Source: Rhodococcus sp. 4CII
GTDB taxonomy: Bacteria > Actinomycetota > Actinomycetes > Mycobacteriales > Mycobacteriaceae
Direction of reading: 5' to 3'
NCBI RefSeq assembly: GCF_014256275.1
Contig: NZ_JACCFE010000002.1
Location: forward strand, 2,232,001 to 2,296,000
DNA: 64,000 bases
The stretch's first letter is position 1. Each line of letters starts with the position of its first letter. A program made the position numbers and the translations under genes. Below are positions 24,256 through 32,463 of the stretch, in pieces. The notes beneath the pieces are model-generated. The model saw only the letters and a program-made list of their open reading frames with translations. It made no database searches and was not told the origin of the DNA.

Positions 24256-25587
24256 TTAGTTCGTGCCTATGACCGCAGCGTCGCCCCGCACCAGTTTCTT
24301 GTCGCGCTCGGGGTTCGCGAGGAGCAGGGCTCCGACGGCGCACACGGCGGCGACGAGTCCGAGCGCCTGGAACGCGGTGGCGTAACCCTCGGCGGGCGAG
24401 GCGGCCGCGTCGACGATCAGACCGGTCGCGTAGGGGGCGACGAGGCCACCGATCGCCATCACGGCGAGGAATACGCCCAGGGTGCCTGCGGTCTGCCGCG
24501 GCGGGCAGATCTCCGAGATCGCCGCATTGAGCAGCGGGAAGACCGAGGCGGCGAAGCCGTAACCGACGGAGACGACCAGTACGGCCACCGCGGGTGTGGT
24601 GATGGACGGAAGTGCCAGCAGGATCGCTCCGCAGATCAGCACCCCGACGGCGGGCACGACGACGCGCACGAGTCGGGACGTGGATCCGCGGGCGAGGAGG
24701 CGGTCGCCGATCACCGACGAGAGGAGCATCAGGACGAGTCCGGCGAGGCTTGGGAACGCGAACATCGAACCGGCCTGCAGCCTGCTGTACCCGAGGCCCA
24801 CCTCGAAATAGGAGGGCAGCCAGGTCAGCACGACGGCGACCAGCGCGTAGACGCTCATCACGAGAAGTGCGCCGCTGATGAAGGTGCGGGTCCGGAAGAT
24901 GCGCCCCCACGGCACCGCCGGTTCGGCGATCTCCCCGGCGGCGGGCGCGGTATCGCCGCCCTTGCCGCTGCGAATGTACGGGCCCTCGCTCCAGACCGTC
25001 AGCCAGACGACGCACCACAGCACTCCGATCACGGACAGCGCGACGAGCGCGTAGCGCCAACCGAAGGTGACGGTCACGTAGGCGAGGACCGGGGCGACGG
25101 CGATCTTCGCGATCGACGCGGCTCCCGCGAGCAGCGCGCTCGGCAGTCCACGCTTGGCGGGTGCGTGCCACGAGTAGGCCGCCGTGTGGAGCAGCGCGGA
25201 ACTCGGCCCCTCGGCGAGCCCCAGCAGCAACCTGCTGACCAGCAGGACCACGAAGCTCGCGACGACCACGAGCGGAAGTATCGCGACGGCCCAGGCGAGC
25301 GCCAGGACCATCAGCGACCACCGCAGCGGCATCCAGCGGTTGAGCGCGCCGGCGAAGAACCCGCCGACGGTGAACGTCAGGAAGAAGAGGCTGCCGACCA
25401 GTCCGATCTGGGAGGCGTTCAGCCCCAGCTCGTGGGCGAGCGGTTGGGCGATGATGCCGAGAACCGCCTTGTCGGCGTAGTTGACGACGTAGAGCAGCAC
25501 GAGGAGGCCGGTCAGGCCCCAGGCACGGCTGCGCGACTCGGATCCGATGGCGACGGTCCGGTCGATGAGGGCAGAAGGTCGGGTCAC
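24256..25587 (-). CDS. MFS transporter, probable organic-acid importer
   Basis: A 443-residue major-facilitator protein with 12 predicted helices. The N-terminal helix ends in VVNYADKAVLGIIAQPLA, a pattern of the anion:cation/aromatic-acid symporter-like subgroup. The loop 2-3 motif is degenerate (GALNRWMPLRW), and the helix 4 motif SRLLLGLAEGPSSALLHTAA is well conserved. The central loop carries a basic/Pro-rich segment (WSEGPYIRSGKGGD). AAGGA 7 bases before the GTG at 25587 marks the start. It stands upstream of the thiolase-SDR-synthetase row, 85 bases away, and may import their substrate. The direction and the solute are inferred. Confidence 0.82.
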   Translation of the reverse strand: MTRPSALIDRTVAIGSESRSRAWGLTGLLVLLYVVNYADKAVLGIIAQPLAHELGLNASQIGLVGSLFFLTFTVGGFFAGALNRWMPLRWSLMVLALAWAVAILPLVVVASFVVLLVSRLLLGLAEGPSSALLHTAAYSWHAPAKRGLPSALLAGAASIAKIAVAPVLAYVTVTFGWRYALVALSVIGVLWCVVWLTVWSEGPYIRSGKGGDTAPAAGEIAEPAVPWGRIFRTRTFISGALLVMSVYALVAVVLTWLPSYFEVGLGYSRLQAGSMFAFPSLAGLVLMLLSSVIGDRLLARGSTSRLVRVVVPAVGVLICGAILLALPSITTPAVAVLVVSVGYGFAASVFPLLNAAISEICPPRQTAGTLGVFLAVMAIGGLVAPYATGLIVDAAASPAEGYATAFQALGLVAAVCAVGALLLANPERDKKLVRGDAAVIGTN

Positions 25588-25813
25588 GTGGTGATCCTTC
25601 GGAAGATGTGGTGGCGTGGGTCACAGTATCTGGGTTCATTCAACGGACGGGGGTGCCCCCGATCAATACGCACTCGGCGAAGGCACCGGCTACATCTGCC
25701 TATGGGTCGCCGGCGCTTTCGCGCAGGGGCGCCGCCCGTGCATTGGCGTGCGCTATTCGACCGATAGCCGAACACCTCTAGCCGACCCCTCGCGGATCGG
25801 GCATTCTCGACCT
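25588..25813. other. Intergenic control region, no gene seen
   Basis: With the small ORF that follows, this makes a 327-base gap between the divergent MFS and acyl-CoA dehydrogenase genes. It holds a short dyad CGGGGG-TG-CCCCCG at 25648-25661 and no convincing coding sequence. It probably contains both promoters, but no clear -35/-10 pair could be chosen. Confidence 0.5.
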
Positions 25814-25897
25814 ATGAGCCGCCTCGCCCGGACCCGCCTGATGCGCGAGACGCCGCTGCTCATCAGCAAAGGCGTACTGCGCAGGTACGCACTGTAA
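25814..25897 (+). CDS. Possible 27-residue leader peptide before acyl-CoA dehydrogenase
   Basis: The ORF MSRLARTRLMRETPLLISKG continues with VLRRYAL and stops (TAA) 17 bases before the GTG of the acyl-CoA dehydrogenase. The peptide is highly basic (six Arg, one Lys) with no acidic residue except one Glu. No Shine-Dalgarno sequence precedes it. The close spacing would allow translational coupling or attenuation of the downstream gene. It has no recognised family, and chance occurrence in GC-rich DNA is possible. Confidence 0.35.
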   Translation: MSRLARTRLMRETPLLISKGVLRRYAL

Positions 25898-25914
25898 TTC
25901 GAAGGAGAAAACCC

Positions 25915-27072
25915 GTGCAGCGTACGGTGTTCAACGAAGATCACGACGCATTCCGGAAGACGATCCGCGACTTCATCGCCAAGGAAGTCGCTCCCGTCCA
26001 CCACGAGTGGGAGGGTGAGGGGCATCCGCCGCGCGACTTCTACCGCCGCCTCGGCGAGCTCGGGGTACTCGGGATCCAGGTGCCGGAGGAGTTCGGCGGC
26101 GGCGGTGAGAAGAGTTTCAAGTTCGCCGCGGTGGTCGGCGAGGAGACGGCGGCCGCCGGAGTCACGTTCGGCAGCTATTCCGTGCACACCAACCTCATCC
26201 TGCCGTACCTGCTGGAGTACGCGAACGACGAGCAGAAGCAGCGGTGGCTCCCCGGATTCGCTTCCGGCGACATCATGTTCGCCATCGCGATGACCGAGCC
26301 GGGCACCGGTTCGGACCTCGCGAACATCGCGACGACGGCCAAATTGTCGGCGGACGGGTCGCACTACGTCCTCAGCGGCGCGAAGACGTTCATCACCGGC
26401 GGCGCGCTCGCCGACCGGATCCTCGTGGTGTGCCGCACCGCGCCCAGCACTCCCGAGGACCGCCGGGCCGGCCTGACCATCCTCGTCGTGGACACGACCG
26501 CCGAGGGTTTCGCGGTGGGCCGCAAGATCGAGAAGATCGGCCTGAAGGCGTCGGACACCGCCGAACTGTCCTTCACCGACGTGACGGTGCCGGTGGCGGA
26601 CCGCCTCGGCGAGGAAGGGGCCGGTTTCAGCTACCTCACCCACAACCTCGCACAGGAACGTCTCTCCATCGCGCTCGGCGGGTCGGCGACCGCGGCCGCG
26701 GCCTTGCAGCACGCGATCGCGTACGTCAAGGAGCGCAAGGTGTTCGGCAAGCCCGTCGCGGCGTTCCAGAACACCAAGTTCGTGCTCGCCGAGTGCGCCA
26801 CCGAGGTGGAGGCGATCCAGTTGATGGCCGATCGTGCGCTCGAACTGCACGACGCCGGCGAACTGACGGTCGCCGACGCCGCGAAGGCGAAGCTGTTCTG
26901 CACCGAGGCCGCAGGCCGCGTCATCGACAAGTGCCTGCAGCTGCACGGCGGGTACGGCTACATCCTCGAATACCCCATCGCCCGGTTGTACGCGGACACG
27001 CGCGTCTCCCGCATCTACGGCGGCACGAGCGAGGTCATGAAGACGATCATCGCGAAGGATCTCGGCCTCTGA
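25915..27072 (+). CDS. Acyl-CoA dehydrogenase
   Basis: A complete 385-residue FAD-dependent acyl-CoA dehydrogenase. The FAD/substrate region is MFAIAMTEPGTGSDLANIAT (about residues 119-138), the FAD contact is KTFITGGALAD (about 159), and the C-terminal signature is CLQLHGGYGYILEYPIARLY followed by SRIYGGTSEVMKTIIAKDLG. The motif YGGT lacks the Glu of short-chain enzymes. It resembles FadE-type enzymes that dehydrogenate longer or branched acyl-CoAs and pass electrons to ETF. GAAGGAGAA before the GTG sets the start. It is followed 51 bases later by a methyltransferase gene. It is divergent from the MFS-thiolase-SDR-synthetase row and could complete that beta-oxidation set. Confidence 0.88.
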   Translation: MQRTVFNEDHDAFRKTIRDFIAKEVAPVHHEWEGEGHPPRDFYRRLGELGVLGIQVPEEFGGGGEKSFKFAAVVGEETAAAGVTFGSYSVHTNLILPYLLEYANDEQKQRWLPGFASGDIMFAIAMTEPGTGSDLANIATTAKLSADGSHYVLSGAKTFITGGALADRILVVCRTAPSTPEDRRAGLTILVVDTTAEGFAVGRKIEKIGLKASDTAELSFTDVTVPVADRLGEEGAGFSYLTHNLAQERLSIALGGSATAAAALQHAIAYVKERKVFGKPVAAFQNTKFVLAECATEVEAIQLMADRALELHDAGELTVADAAKAKLFCTEAAGRVIDKCLQLHGGYGYILEYPIARLYADTRVSRIYGGTSEVMKTIIAKDLGL

Positions 27073-27123
27073 CCCGACAAACCAACAGTATGAGCGTACT
27101 GTTTGGGGGCGAGGAGGAGAAAC

Positions 27124-27888
27124 ATGTGGGATCCGGACAAGTACCTCGCCTTCGCGGACCATCGCGGGCGCCCGTTCTTCGAGTTGCTGTCGCGGGTCGA
27201 CGCGCGGTCACCGCGCCGCGTCGTCGACCTCGGCTGCGGCCCGGGAAACCTGACCGTCAGCCTGGCCGAACGATGGCCGGACACCGTCCTCGAGGCTTCC
27301 GACAGCTCACCCGACATGGTCGCGGCCGCGCGTGAACGCGGCCTCGACGCCGAACGGCAGGACGTGCGCGATTGGACGCCGAAGCCCGACACCGACGTCG
27401 TCGTCTCCAATGCCACGTTGCAATGGGTACCCGAGCACCGGGAGTTGTTGTGTCGCTGGCCGACTCAACTGACGCCGGGGGCGTGGATCGCGGTGCAGGT
27501 TCCCGGCAACTTCGACGCGCCGTCGCACGCGGTCGTCCGGGACCTCGCCGGCAGTGAACGCTGGTCCCGGTCGCTGCCGGACCTGCCGTTCCGTGAGGGC
27601 GCGGTCGTCGACGAACCCGCCACGTACGCGGGACTGCTCGCCGACGCCGGGTGCGCCGTCGACGCGTGGGAGACCACGTACGTCCAGCAACTGACCGGGG
27701 AGAATCCGGTGCTGGAATGGATCACCGGAACGGCGCTCCGCCCCGTCAAGGACGCACTCTCGGCGCAGGACTGGGACCGGTTCCGCACGGAACTCGTCCC
27801 GCTCCTGGACGAGGCGTATCCCCGCCGACCGGACGGGACCACGTTCTTCCCGTTCCGGCGCATCTTCGTCGTCGCCCAGGTGCAGTGA
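27124..27888 (+). CDS. tam: Trans-aconitate 2-methyltransferase
   Basis: A 254-residue SAM-dependent enzyme that monomethylates trans-aconitate, a toxic by-product that inhibits aconitase. Motif I is RVVDLGCGPGNLTVSLAERW (about residues 34-53), then ASDSSPDMVAAARE, and motif IV is VVVSNATLQWVPEH. Family-specific features are the N-terminus MWDPDKYLAFADHRGRPFFE and the C-terminal EAYPRRPDGTTFFPFRRIFV with the helical substrate cap between. The ATG at 27124 is preceded by GAGGAGGAGAAAC. It follows the acyl-CoA dehydrogenase on the same strand, with no obvious functional tie, and is convergent with the TAXI gene (9-base gap). Confidence 0.9.
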   Translation: MWDPDKYLAFADHRGRPFFELLSRVDARSPRRVVDLGCGPGNLTVSLAERWPDTVLEASDSSPDMVAAARERGLDAERQDVRDWTPKPDTDVVVSNATLQWVPEHRELLCRWPTQLTPGAWIAVQVPGNFDAPSHAVVRDLAGSERWSRSLPDLPFREGAVVDEPATYAGLLADAGCAVDAWETTYVQQLTGENPVLEWITGTALRPVKDALSAQDWDRFRTELVPLLDEAYPRRPDGTTFFPFRRIFVVAQVQ

Positions 27889-27897
27889 TCGACCAGC

Positions 27898-28839
27898 TCA
27901 ACCGTGATGCCTGCGGTACGCCGCGGCCGCACCCGGGTGCAGCGGCACCCCGGCGGTGACGATCAGCGACTGCCGGTCCAGGAACTGACTGCCCGTCGCC
28001 TGGGCCGGCACCAGTTCCGCCGCACTGTCGATGAGCACGTCGACGACGGCGCCGGCGGCGCTGTCGGAGACGGCCGGGACGGCGAGCAGCAGGTTGGCGA
28101 GACCGATCGTCGCGACCGACGTCTGCTGTCCGTACGTGCCGGGTGGAATCAGCACCGGCTCGTAGCGCGGGCCGAATCGCACCCGCAGCAGTTCCAGTTC
28201 GGCGGACAGGTCGAGTAGGCGCAGCGGGATCCCGAGATTCGCGAACGACGGCGTGGGCACCCCGCCTGCCCACAGGACCGCGTCGACGGTGCCGGCGCGC
28301 AGGGCCTTCCCCGCATCGATCATCGACAGGTGCAGTCGCGTCACGTCCCCGGCCCCCGCCAGACCCAGCACCTCGAGGATCCGTTCACCCGTCAGTTCCG
28401 CACCGGAGCCGTTGGCACCCAGACTGATTCGCGTTCCGCGCAGCTGCGAGGTGTCCTCGATCCCGGAGTCGGCGCGCACCGCAAGCTGCATGTAGTTTTC
28501 GTACACCTTGCCGAGGGCGGTGAACCCGGCGCCGGCCTCCATGGCCGCCGCGGCGGCGTCGGCGAGGCTCAGGGCCAGTTCCGCGTCTCCGGACGCCAGC
28601 GCCGCCAGATTGTCCATCGACCCGGCGGTCCGCACGGGGACGATGGTCACCGGCAACGCGGCACGGTCCGCGGCCTCGGCCGTCAACTGCGCGAACTCCC
28701 AGAAGAACCCGCCCTCCTCACCGGCCGCGAGTCGGAGCGGGTCACTGCCGCTGCCCGAGCACGCGGCGAGCACCGGGCCGGTCACCGCGGTCGCTCCCGT
28801 GGCGACGAGGCCGCGCAGCAGTGCGCGCCGCGTGATCAC
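27898..28839 (-). CDS. TAXI-family solute-binding lipoprotein (orphan, no TRAP permease)
   Basis: A 313-residue extracytoplasmic binding protein. The N-terminus has twin arginines (TRRALLRGL) and a lipobox VLAAC at about residues 23-27, so it is probably a membrane-anchored lipoprotein. The mature part has TAXI landmarks: GGFFWEFAQLTAEAADR, VRTAGSMDNLAALASGDAEL and GTRISLGANGSGAELTGERI. TAXI proteins normally deliver organic acids such as glutamate or 2-oxoglutarate to TRAP permeases, yet no TRAP permease gene is near. The GTG start overlaps the histidine-kinase stop by 4 nt, so it is the last gene of a transporter/two-component operon. A role as ligand sensor for the kinase is inferred from this arrangement. 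Confidence 0.85.
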   Translation of the reverse strand: MITRRALLRGLVATGATAVTGPVLAACSGSGSDPLRLAAGEEGGFFWEFAQLTAEAADRAALPVTIVPVRTAGSMDNLAALASGDAELALSLADAAAAAMEAGAGFTALGKVYENYMQLAVRADSGIEDTSQLRGTRISLGANGSGAELTGERILEVLGLAGAGDVTRLHLSMIDAGKALRAGTVDAVLWAGGVPTPSFANLGIPLRLLDLSAELELLRVRFGPRYEPVLIPPGTYGQQTSVATIGLANLLLAVPAVSDSAAGAVVDVLIDSAAELVPAQATGSQFLDRQSLIVTAGVPLHPGAAAAYRRHHG

Positions 28840-30263
28840 GAAGTCACCGCCGGTTCCGGGAGCGTCAGCGTCACCTGGAGACCGTGTGGCGCTGCCGCCG
28901 CGATCGCGAGCGATCCACCGCCGCCCTCCACGAGTGCGGTCGCGATCGACAGTCCGAGCCCGGTGCCCTGCCGCCCCGCCCCGGACCCGCGGAAGAACCG
29001 CGACGACAGTCGGCCGACCTCGTCCTCGCGCACCCCCGCCCCGTCGTCGCTCACCCGGATCTCGATTCCCGAGTCGGACCTTTCGGTGTCGATCCGGACC
29101 GTCGATCCACGACCGGCGTAGGCGTGCGCGTTGCTGAGCAGAACGTCGAGGACCTGCGACAGGTGACTGGACCGGAAGTCGGCGACCAGCGGTTCGCCGG
29201 GTTGCCCGAGCACGAGGTCCATCGCCGACTCCCCGAGAGCCTCCGTCCAGGCGTCGGCCCGGTCCGCGACGACGGCACCGACGTCGCAACCGCCGTGCGC
29301 GGACTCGTCCTCGGTGGCGTCGGATTCGGCCGGTGATTCCGCGACGGCCAGCGCCAGCAATCCGTCGAGGATCCCGCCGAGCCGATCGACCTCCATCCCC
29401 GTCCGGCGGTAGGTTTCGGCACCGGCCGCGACAACATGCGGGCCGAGTGAATCGAGCCGGATATGCAGGGCTGCGAGAGGATTTCGGAGTTGATGGGCGG
29501 TGTCGGCGATCAGCTGACGCTGCGCCTGACCCGACGCCTGGACGGCGCCCGACATGGTGTCGAACGCCTTCGCCAGTTCCTGCACCTCCGGCGGTCCGCT
29601 GTACCGGCCGGACGGCCGCCCGGAGTTGCGACCCATCCGCGGGCTCGGAGACGGGACCGCCTCGGTGAGCGCACCGACCCTGGCGGTGAGCGCACCGAGA
29701 GGGCGAACCGTCCACCGGGACAGCGCAATCGCGACAGCGGTCACCGCTGCCAGCGCCCCGAGCGTGCCCGCGGCGATCACCAGCCACGACGTCCGGATGG
29801 ATTCGCGCGCAGCGCGCGTCGACACGTTCATGACGACGGCGCCGTCCACCTGCGCCCCGGTTCCGACCGGAACGGCTACCAGAACACGGTCCGCCGACCA
29901 CGGCGTCAGCGAACCGCTGATCCCCTGCTTCTGGTTGCGCAGTCCGGCAGTGATCGCCGACGCCACGCCGGGGTCGTCCGGCGACAGTCCGGCCCCCGCA
30001 CGGAGATTGCCCCTGGCGTCGACGATGAGCACTCCCTCGCCGTACAACTCGTGGTAGCGGGCCACCTCCTCCCGCAGCAACGCGGCGCTCCCGGGGGCCT
30101 GCGACTGCCCGGCGAGGCTCGCGAAATGCGTCGCGTCCGCCTCCCGGCTCAGCCGCAGGTCCTGCGTTCGCCCCGCACCGGTCGCCAGGGCCAGCGGGAC
30201 GGCGAACGCCACCACCGCAACGGCCGCGAACACCAGCAGAACGGCGAGAACCCGGCGGCGCAC
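28836..30263 (-). CDS. Sensor histidine kinase
   Basis: A 475-residue membrane kinase. Helix 1 is at about 5-28 and helix 2 at about 160-183, bracketing an extracytoplasmic sensor of about 130 residues (HELYGEGVLIVDARGNLRAG). A HAMP-like segment follows (SRWTVRPLGALTARVGALTE). The phosphoacceptor is His257 in LIADTAHQLRNPLAALHIRL. The ATPase domain has the N box LSNAHAYAG, D box VSDDGAGV and G box GTGLGLSIATAL. It resembles kinases that sense organic acids. It starts with GTG one base after the response-regulator stop and overlaps the TAXI gene, whose lipoprotein product is well placed to present ligand to the sensor domain. Confidence 0.9.
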   Translation of the reverse strand: MRRRVLAVLLVFAAVAVVAFAVPLALATGAGRTQDLRLSREADATHFASLAGQSQAPGSAALLREEVARYHELYGEGVLIVDARGNLRAGAGLSPDDPGVASAITAGLRNQKQGISGSLTPWSADRVLVAVPVGTGAQVDGAVVMNVSTRAARESIRTSWLVIAAGTLGALAAVTAVAIALSRWTVRPLGALTARVGALTEAVPSPSPRMGRNSGRPSGRYSGPPEVQELAKAFDTMSGAVQASGQAQRQLIADTAHQLRNPLAALHIRLDSLGPHVVAAGAETYRRTGMEVDRLGGILDGLLALAVAESPAESDATEDESAHGGCDVGAVVADRADAWTEALGESAMDLVLGQPGEPLVADFRSSHLSQVLDVLLSNAHAYAGRGSTVRIDTERSDSGIEIRVSDDGAGVREDEVGRLSSRFFRGSGAGRQGTGLGLSIATALVEGGGGSLAIAAAAPHGLQVTLTLPEPAVTS

Positions 30264-30264
30264 G

Positions 30265-30927
30265 TCACGTGCCCCAGCGGTAGCCGTACCCGCGGATGGT
30301 CGAGATGAGCCCGGGGCGGCCCAGTTTCGCCCGCAGCCCGGTCATGTGCACGTCGAGGGTGCGGGAGATCGCCACGTACGCATCCCCCCACACGGCATCC
30401 ATCAACTGCTGACGACTCACGGCGGCGCCGGGGCGCACCACCAGCACCTCGAGAAGCTCGAACTCCTTGGCCGTCAACGCAACCGGCACTCCCCCGACCT
30501 CGACCTCACGCGCATCCAGATCCACCACCACGTCACCCTCGGTGACCTTCTTCTCCGCAGCCGACGGTCCGGCCGCCCGGCGCCGCTGGGTCACCACGTC
30601 GAGCCGGGCCAGCAATTCCGCGAGCCGCGCCGGTTTGACGAGGTAGTCGTCCGCCCCGCCGCGCAGTCCCCGCACCACCGACCGTTCGTCGTCGCGGGCG
30701 GTGAGGATCACCACCGGAACGTCGCTGACGGCCCGCAGCTGCCGGAGCACCTGCAGGCCGTCCGCGTCGGGGAGACCGAGGTCGAGAATCACCGCGTCCA
30801 TACCGCGATGGCCGAGAAGGAGATCGGAGCCGCGGCGCATCCGCACCGCCTCGTGGCCGTGGGAGCCCAGCGCCTCCACGAGTGCGTCGCCGACCCCGTC
30901 GTCGTCCTCGACCACCGCGATCTGCAC
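30265..30927 (-). CDS. OmpR-type response regulator
   Basis: A 220-residue two-domain regulator. The receiver domain (1-118) has acidic residues EDDD at 7-10, phosphorylation site Asp49 in AVILDLGLPDADG, Thr in VVILTARDDE and Lys98 in DDYLVKPARLAE. The C-terminal winged helix (130-220) has the OmpR/PhoB pattern ALTAKEFELLEVLVVRPGAA and VHMTGLRAKLG, ending IRGYGYRWGT. AAGGGA lies 6 bases before the GTG at 30927; the open frame extends far upstream but is antisense-type noise there. It lies 14 bases after the MHS transporter and 1 base before the kinase, so all four genes form one operon. The target promoter is probably that of this operon. Confidence 0.92.
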   Translation of the reverse strand: MQIAVVEDDDGVGDALVEALGSHGHEAVRMRRGSDLLLGHRGMDAVILDLGLPDADGLQVLRQLRAVSDVPVVILTARDDERSVVRGLRGGADDYLVKPARLAELLARLDVVTQRRRAAGPSAAEKKVTEGDVVVDLDAREVEVGGVPVALTAKEFELLEVLVVRPGAAVSRQQLMDAVWGDAYVAISRTLDVHMTGLRAKLGRPGLISTIRGYGYRWGT

Positions 30928-30941
30928 TTCGGTCCCTTCGA

Positions 30942-32309
30942 TCAGCTCCGCGAGTCGACCAGTTCGACGTCGTCGTCCGGGGAGCCCTCCCGGCCGGCGG
31001 TCCGGTCGAGCGGCGATCCGTCCGACGTCTCCCGCATGAAGACGTAGACGACGAGCGAGAGGGCGATGCACCCGGTCACGTAGTAGAAGAATAGCGATTC
31101 GTGGCCGGCCCGCTTCAGGGCCAGGGCGACGGTCTCGACCGTTCCGCCGAAGATCGCCAGCGTCAGGGCGTACGGCAGACCGACCCCCAGCGCACGGACC
31201 TTCGTCGGGAACAATTCGGTCTTCACGATCGCGTTCACCGACGTGTATCCGGTGACCACGATCAGCCCCAGCATCATCAGCCCGAACGCGATCAGGGGGT
31301 TCGTCGTCTTCCCGAGCACCGTCATCAGCGGCACGGTCAGGAGGGTGCCGCCCACACCGAAGAAGATGAGCAACTTGCGGCGCCCGATGCGGTCGGACAG
31401 TGCGCCGCCGATCGGCTGCAGCACGATGAATACCAGCAGGGCCGCGAAGTTGATCCACGCCACCGTGTCCTTGGAGATGCCGGAGGTGTTGATCATGTAC
31501 TTCTGCATGTACGTGGTGTACGTGTAGAACGCCACGCACCCGCCCAGCGTCAGGGCGCACACCAGCAGGCACTCGCGGGGGTACTGCAGCAGCATCCGGA
31601 GCGAACCTTCCTTCGGCCCACTCGCCGGCGCATCGTCGTCGCGCTTGGCCTCCACCTCGTCGGTGAACGCCTCCGACTCGTCCATCGTGCGGCGAAGCCA
31701 CATCACCGCAACCGCACCGGCGGCGCCGATCAGGAACGGGATCCGCCAGCCCCACGACTGCATGGCCTCCGCGGACAACGTCAGCTGCAGGACGATCTGC
31801 ACACCCAGCGCGATCAACTGCCCGGCGACGAGCGTGACGTACTGGAAGCTCGAGTAGAACCCGCGCCGTCCGGGCGAGGCGACCTCGGCCAGGTAGGTGG
31901 CGCTGGTGGCGTACTCGCCGCCGACCGACAGCCCCTGCAGCATCCGGGCGATCACCAGCAGCACCGGTGCCACGAGCCCGATGCTCGCGTAGGACGGCGT
32001 GACGGCGATGACGAGCGAACCCGCCGCCATCACGGTCACCGACAGGGTGAGCGCCGACCGGCGCCCGCGCCGGTCGGCGTACCGTCCCATGATCCAGCCG
32101 CCGATCGGACGCATGAGGAACCCGACGGCGAACACGGCAGCCGTCGACAGCAACTGGGCGGTGGTGTCGCCCTCGGGGAAGAACTCCTTCGCGAAATACA
32201 CGCTGAACGCCGCGTAGACGTACCAGTCGTACCATTCGATCAGGTTGCCGACCGAACCCTTCAAAACATTGCCGATGACTCGGCGTTCACCCGTCGATGT
32301 GGTGCTCAC
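30942..32309 (-). CDS. MFS transporter of the metabolite:H+ symporter (MHS) group
   Basis: A 455-residue, 12-helix symporter. Hallmarks are NVLKGSVGNLIEWYDWYVYA, the motif GWIMGRYADRRGRR between helices 2 and 3, and ARMLQGLSVGGEYATSATYL in helix 4, as in KgtP, ShiA and ProP. The C-terminus ends in a charged tail (GSPDDDVELVDSRS). MHS proteins import 2-oxoglutarate, shikimate, citrate, dicarboxylates and osmolytes. GAGAGGAG before the GTG at 32309 sets the start. Located first in an operon with a two-component system and TAXI protein, and beside CoA-transferase and glutaryl-CoA-dehydrogenase-like genes, it is a plausible glutarate or other dicarboxylate importer (inference). Confidence 0.87.
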   Translation of the reverse strand: MSTTSTGERRVIGNVLKGSVGNLIEWYDWYVYAAFSVYFAKEFFPEGDTTAQLLSTAAVFAVGFLMRPIGGWIMGRYADRRGRRSALTLSVTVMAAGSLVIAVTPSYASIGLVAPVLLVIARMLQGLSVGGEYATSATYLAEVASPGRRGFYSSFQYVTLVAGQLIALGVQIVLQLTLSAEAMQSWGWRIPFLIGAAGAVAVMWLRRTMDESEAFTDEVEAKRDDDAPASGPKEGSLRMLLQYPRECLLVCALTLGGCVAFYTYTTYMQKYMINTSGISKDTVAWINFAALLVFIVLQPIGGALSDRIGRRKLLIFFGVGGTLLTVPLMTVLGKTTNPLIAFGLMMLGLIVVTGYTSVNAIVKTELFPTKVRALGVGLPYALTLAIFGGTVETVALALKRAGHESLFFYYVTGCIALSLVVYVFMRETSDGSPLDRTAGREGSPDDDVELVDSRS

Positions 32310-32419
32310 GGGGACTCCTCTCGATGCCCTGGATCTCTGCGTTCCCACCACAGTGGGTCAGGTCACATCGATTCGGAAGGGGTCCGGCGGCTTCCTAACA
32401 CTCCCTTAGGCAAGTGCCC

Positions 32420-32463
32420 CCGTGAGTACTCGTTCACCGCGGGACGTCAACAAGTACTCACGG
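32420..32463. repeat. AGTACT-type inverted repeat at CoA-transferase 3' end
   Basis: CCGTGAGTACTCGTT (32420-32434) pairs with AACAAGTACTCACGG (32449-32463) over 15 positions with one mismatch, and the loop is 14 bases. The right arm includes the last codons (Val-Ser-Thr-Cys-stop) of the CoA-transferase gene. The element lies about 110-155 bases upstream of the MHS transporter start. A closely similar element occurs at 39095-39130. It may be a terminator or a paired regulator site. Confidence 0.6.

Noticed and set aside
23785..25767. A 660-codon plus-strand frame across the thiolase and MFS genes
   Set aside because: Antisense to conserved thiolase and transporter sequence; product is dominated by Arg, Asp, Gly and His without domain signals.
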